From positions 4,780,804-4,844,803 of the forward strand of contig JANAVB010010791.1 of NCBI GenBank assembly GCA_029216955.1: DNA of 64,000 bases. The letters run 5' to 3'. Below, piece after piece: positions 60,737 through 64,000 of the stretch. Within the stretch, counting starts at the first letter, position 1, and each line of letters begins with the position of its first letter. A program made the position numbers and the translations under genes. This DNA comes from Iris pallida (lineage: Eukaryota; Streptophyta; Magnoliopsida; Asparagales; Iridaceae). The notes below the pieces were generated by a model that was given only the letters and a program-made list of their open reading frames with translations, had not been told where the DNA came from and made no database searches.

Positions 60737-61626
60737 TAAGGTCAAACCATTGACCATCACCCTCCACAAGATACCTCAGGTGGAACCTGCCAAGTCCGTC
60801 CTCCCAATCCCGAAGAGTTACCCTATCTGGCAAACTTGGCCAAGTCTGTAGCTCATGTTCCAGACAATAATCCTTTCAATAAGTATATCAATACTCATAT
60901 AATGTACCTTCAGTGGATGATGTTATCTCTGAAGAAAAACTTGCGTATTTTCTAAGTAAAGGTTTATCTTTGAATTACTCCGATGTCTACTAATCTGTAA
61001 ACCAGTATGTAGATACGATATATGCTCTAGAGCACGGCATAGGACCACACCTCTGCATGCCGATCACGATGCCTCACCTGCGGGAAAAAGTCTGGCCAGA
61101 AGATATCCACTACTTCATCGTTCCTGCTAGAAAGAAGGGTGAAGAACTAATCATCTTCGGTCGAATAATTGGTGAAAGAAAGTTCGTTCTAGACTCTACT
61201 TCTCCCAATCACAACACTAAAGCTGACTATGACTCTGGAAAAATGCAACTTTTTCGATATAGTTGGCAGGCCAAGAATATCATCCAGAACATGGGATATG
61301 ATATAAAAAGTGACCAGGGGCTAAACTACGGTCGTGGACGACGGTTGCCAATACGTCACTTTGCTCCTTCCGGTAAACTCGAGAACTATTATCAAAAAAA
61401 CATTGGTTTGGGTTATGTCACTCCTCCAACAACTCCTAAAAGATCAGACGTCGAAGCAGATCGTTGTTCTCATTCTTCTGATTCCTGCCTGTGGGATTCA
61501 GACTCCAGCATTGGAGACATGTTTAAAGCAACTTTGTCCATCAACATGGTGTCAGTTGACCAAATTGCAGACGATGTCCAATCGATCGAGCTTGAACAAC
61601 GGGCTCAAAAAATAGATACTAGGTAG
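60737..61626 (+). pseudogene. Element H protease-RT linker with glycine-rich motif
   Basis: 60737-61056 is a decayed linker with no clear frame. 61057-61626 is open for 189 codons. It carries NMGYDIKSDQGLNYGRG (about 61290), which looks like a G-patch-type glycine-rich motif, and ENYYQKNIGLGYVTPP (61383). The acidic SHSSDSCLWDSDSS linker shared with G comes next. The function of this region in Tat pol is not known to me. Confidence 0.6.
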
Positions 61627-62775
61627 GAGTTACGTTTCGAACAACGTCAACCACCTACTGAAGACGAAGTCGTCCAAGTCAATTTAGGAGATGAATCATC
61701 TCTTAAACCAATCTTTATCAGCAAAAGTCTATCTAGTGATGAACAACAATCTCTTATACAGCTTATAAGAGAATACATTGACATCTTTGCATAGAGCTAT
61801 GAAGACATGCCTGGCTTGGACCCTAAAGTCGCTATGCGCCACCTAAATATTTCGTCTAAAGCTAAGCCAGTGAAGCAGCAGCAACGATAATTCTGACCAG
61901 ATAACATGGAGGCCATCGAGAATGAAGTCAAGAAGCTTATTGTAAGTGGATTCATTCGCGAAGAACAACACCCTGACTGATTTGCTAATATTGTTCCAAT
62001 CATGAAAAGAATGGTAAAGTTTAAGTCTGTATCGATTACCGTGATTTGAACTATGTATTCCCGAAAGATGAGTTTCCTCTACCGATCACCGACGTAATGA
62101 TCGACAATACTTGCGACTTTGAGCGGATGTCCTTCATGGATGGGTTCTCAGGCTACAACCAGATCAAGATGTTCACGACGATGAGAAGCACACATCTTTT
62201 CGAACACCGTTGGGGGTATACTGCTATACGGTGATGTCCTTCGGATTAAAAAATACAATGGCGACATACCAGCGAGCTATGAACACAATTTTTTGTGGAT
62301 TAAAAAATGTAAGGGAGATATACCAGCGAGCTATGAACACAATTTTTTGCGATCATTTGCGCAAAATAGTGGAATGCTACGTAGGCGATATCGCAGTTAA
62401 AAGTCGTCTCAAGGGCAACCACCTCCAAGACTTGAGAACGGTGTTCGAACTAATGCGTGCACATCAACTTAAGATGAATCCAACCAAGTCTCCTGGGATT
62501 CTCCAGCGGCAAGTTCCTTGGTTTTGTTATCACTTCAAAGGGTATACATCTTGACCCGAAGAAAGTAAAAGCTGTCCTCGATATGCATCCCCCAAGAAAC
62601 CTCAAAGAGCTATGCGAACTTCAAGAAAGGCTAGCCTACATCAGATGATTCATTTTGAACCTCTCTGGAAGGTGTCAACCGTTTACTCTGCTCATGAAGA
62701 AAGGTGTATCTTTCATCTGAACTGAAGAATATCAACGCGTATTTGACGACATCACAATGTATCTCACAAGCCCCC
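61627..62775 (+). pseudogene. Element H reverse transcriptase, decayed
   Basis: Landmarks: YEDMPGLDP (61798), VKKLIVSGFIREEQ (61928), IDYRDLN (62033), PKDEFPLPITDVM, then FMDGFSGYNQIKM with the motif-A Asp (62132-62170). MSFGLKN is at 62233. The catalytic YVDD reads YVGD (62378-62389), losing an Asp needed for catalysis. An 18-residue in-frame duplication precedes it. Stops at FA*SYE, QQR*F*PDN, HPD*FA and YIR*FI; a frameshift near 62010. Confidence 0.82.
62243..62350 (+). repeat. 54-bp in-frame tandem duplication in the H RT
   Basis: The unit starting GGATTAAAAAAT at 62243 recurs at 62297 with some changes. It encodes 18 residues twice (ending YQRAMNTIFC both times). Confidence 0.9.
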
Positions 62776-62779
62776 AATA

Positions 62780-63475
62780 TTGGTGGCTCCAATAATAGGA
62801 AAGCCCTTCTTACTATATGTCCGCGCTATGGACCATTCCCTTGGCGCCCTATTAGCTCAAAAGAATGAATGCAACCATGAACAGGCAATCTACTACCTCA
62901 GCCGTACGATGGTGGGTGCTAAGCACAGATACACACCTGTGGAAAAGGAATGTCTTGTACTGGTATTTGCTATCCAGAAGACACGCCACTATGTGTCTGG
63001 ACAGACTATCCACATCATATCTAAAGTCAATCCTCTCAGAATACTCATGACTAAACCGGGTTCTCTTAATTCCTGTTTAGCTACATGGGCAATGTTGTTG
63101 ACTCCATATGATATGTTGTTCGTTCCTCAGAAGGCAGTAAAAGGCCAAGCGTTAGCTGATTTCCTAGCAGCTCATCCAGTGCCAGAATCTTCCAAACTTT
63201 ACGACGAAATCCCCGATGAAGTAGTGGAGTCTAAAACCGCAACTGAAGAAATCCCCATTTGGCGAATGTTCTTTGACGGTGCATCAAGAATAGGACCTAA
63301 GAAAGTTCGTGGCCGGAGTAGACATCGTGCTTGTGTTGCCCAACCATCTGGTTGTACATCGTGCATATTCCCTCGTGGAACCCTATACCAACAACGTGGC
63401 CGAATATAATGCCCTATTGATCGGCCTACAACTGGCAAAACAAGTGGAGTTGACTATCTAAAAGCTTACAGCAAT
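62780..63475 (+). pseudogene. Element H RNase H regions
   Basis: Open for 209 codons to 63409: connection-type RNase H (PFLLYVRAMDHSLGALLAQ, then YTPVEKECLVLVFAIQKTRHY). The VPQKAVKGQALADFLAAHP stretch follows, then WRMFFDGASRIGP starting the additional RNase H. A frameshift at about 63300 moves the rest (NNVAEYNALLIGLQLAKQ, 63392-63445) into another frame, and a TAA ends it near 63459. Confidence 0.8.
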
Positions 63476-64000
63476 TCTAAGCTAATAGTTAGTCAGGTCC
63501 GAAGGGATTATGAAGTTCGTTACGAAGATCTCATCCTATATCACAAAGCGACAATCGAATTGGCTTCTACTTTTCTGGATTCTTCATCGAGCACGTGCCT
63601 CGACTACAGAATATACCAGATGCTTTAGCCGGTCTCGCTACTTCCCTGACCGTTCCTACCAATACTCAGCAGTCGATCACAGTGTCTGGTCGAGAACTAT
63701 TCTGTGTGAAAGATGCCTTGCATATTTATCACAGTTACACAACAGAAACAAACGTCGACGTTAAAGACTGGAGATTTCCTTTCATAGACTACGTTGTCTA
63801 TCGAATCATCCCTGAGGACCCAAAAGAAGCAGTATCTGTCCAAAGGCGATCCCTCAAATTTTACTATGATACAGCTACCAAAATGCTATATCGACGCACT
63901 TACGATGGGCTACTGTTACGATGTTTATCAGACATAGAAGCCAAATATGCACCTCGGGAGGCTCACGACGGAGTTTGTGGTGCACATCAACCAGGACCCA
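63476..64000 (+). pseudogene. Element H second RNase H end and integrase start, running off the window
   Basis: 63480-63580 has VSQVRRDYEVRYEDL of the RNase H end, with a frameshift near 63575. From about 63598 to 64000 one frame is fully open: QNIPDALAGLA, then GRELFCVKDALHIYHSY, DWRFPFIDYVVY and YDGLLLRCL. EAHDGVCGAHQPGP, the first half of the integrase zinc-binding region, is cut by the window end. It is the best-preserved long stretch of H. Confidence 0.75.

Larger units (their letters stand above)
56501..64000 (+). mobile_element. Tat-lineage Ty3/gypsy element 'H', cut by the window end
   Basis: Same family as G, judging by matching protein stretches from gag to integrase. Order: possible LTR remnant, primer site 56634-56651, leader, gag, protease, RT, RNase H, integrase start. 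How it joins the end of G is unclear: only about 130 bases lie between G's antisense ORF and H's primer site, far too few for a usual Tat LTR. The left boundary given is therefore a guess. Confidence 0.8.

Overview
The window is plant nuclear DNA from a repeat-dense region. I find no intact host gene, no rRNA or tRNA gene, no CRISPR array and no bacterial-type gene. Evidence for a flowering plant: a CACTA (En/Spm) DNA transposon with GT-AG introns, Tat-lineage Ty3/gypsy pol fragments with a tRNA-Arg-type primer site, an antisense ORF resembling the plant mobile domain, and very long LTRs ending TGT...ACA. The species cannot be told from the sequence.

Layout. (1) 1-9093 is the 3' part of a CACTA transposon. 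It holds the tail of a TNP2-like transposase gene (1-1002), a second CACTA gene (1134-8349) and a subterminal array of GCGACG/CGTCGC motifs ending in ...TAGTG. A 5.2 kb reverse-oriented solo LTR (1258-6469, duplicated target CTAGT) splits the second gene. (2) 9094-11056 is the decayed gag of a Tat-like Ty3/gypsy element ('G'). Its pol resumes at 47027 and runs to about 51935, followed by a 3' region with an antisense plant-mobile-domain ORF (52598-56501). (3) Between the two halves of G lies a nest of long-LTR elements without recognisable coding capacity, resolved to the base by target-site duplications. Element F (11057-47021, target GTCTC) sits in G. A three-LTR element 'ABC' (11826-41515, target TATTT) sits in F's LTR. 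Element D (20002-34243, target CTAAG) sits in the middle LTR of ABC. A solo LTR E (20292-23842, target TTATT) sits in D's 5' LTR. (4) From the 56.5-56.6 kb area to the window end is a second Tat-like element ('H'): primer site, leader, gag, protease, RT, RNase H and the start of integrase, cut by the window edge.

Hand-counted LTR differences agree with the nesting order: about 6% for F, about 5% for ABC and about 3% for D. All Tat-like and CACTA genes are broken. Most of their in-frame stops are one C-to-T or G-to-A step from a sense codon, as expected for methylated, silenced DNA.

The most unusual signals are non-coding. F, ABC and D have different LTRs but share a primer-site-like sequence at the same offset, a hairpin about 20-60 bases further in (clear in F and ABC, weak in D), an LTR-end hairpin with changes in its stem, a protein-tail plus purine tract just before the LTR, and (D and F) a roughly 100-base conserved block with GCGC-loop hairpins some 640-780 bases inside the element. 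ABC has a different three-way-junction-like structure at the same distance. I read these as candidate RNA signals (dimerisation, packaging or priming) that let protein-less elements use another element's machinery. That is inference, and folding or covariation tests would decide it.
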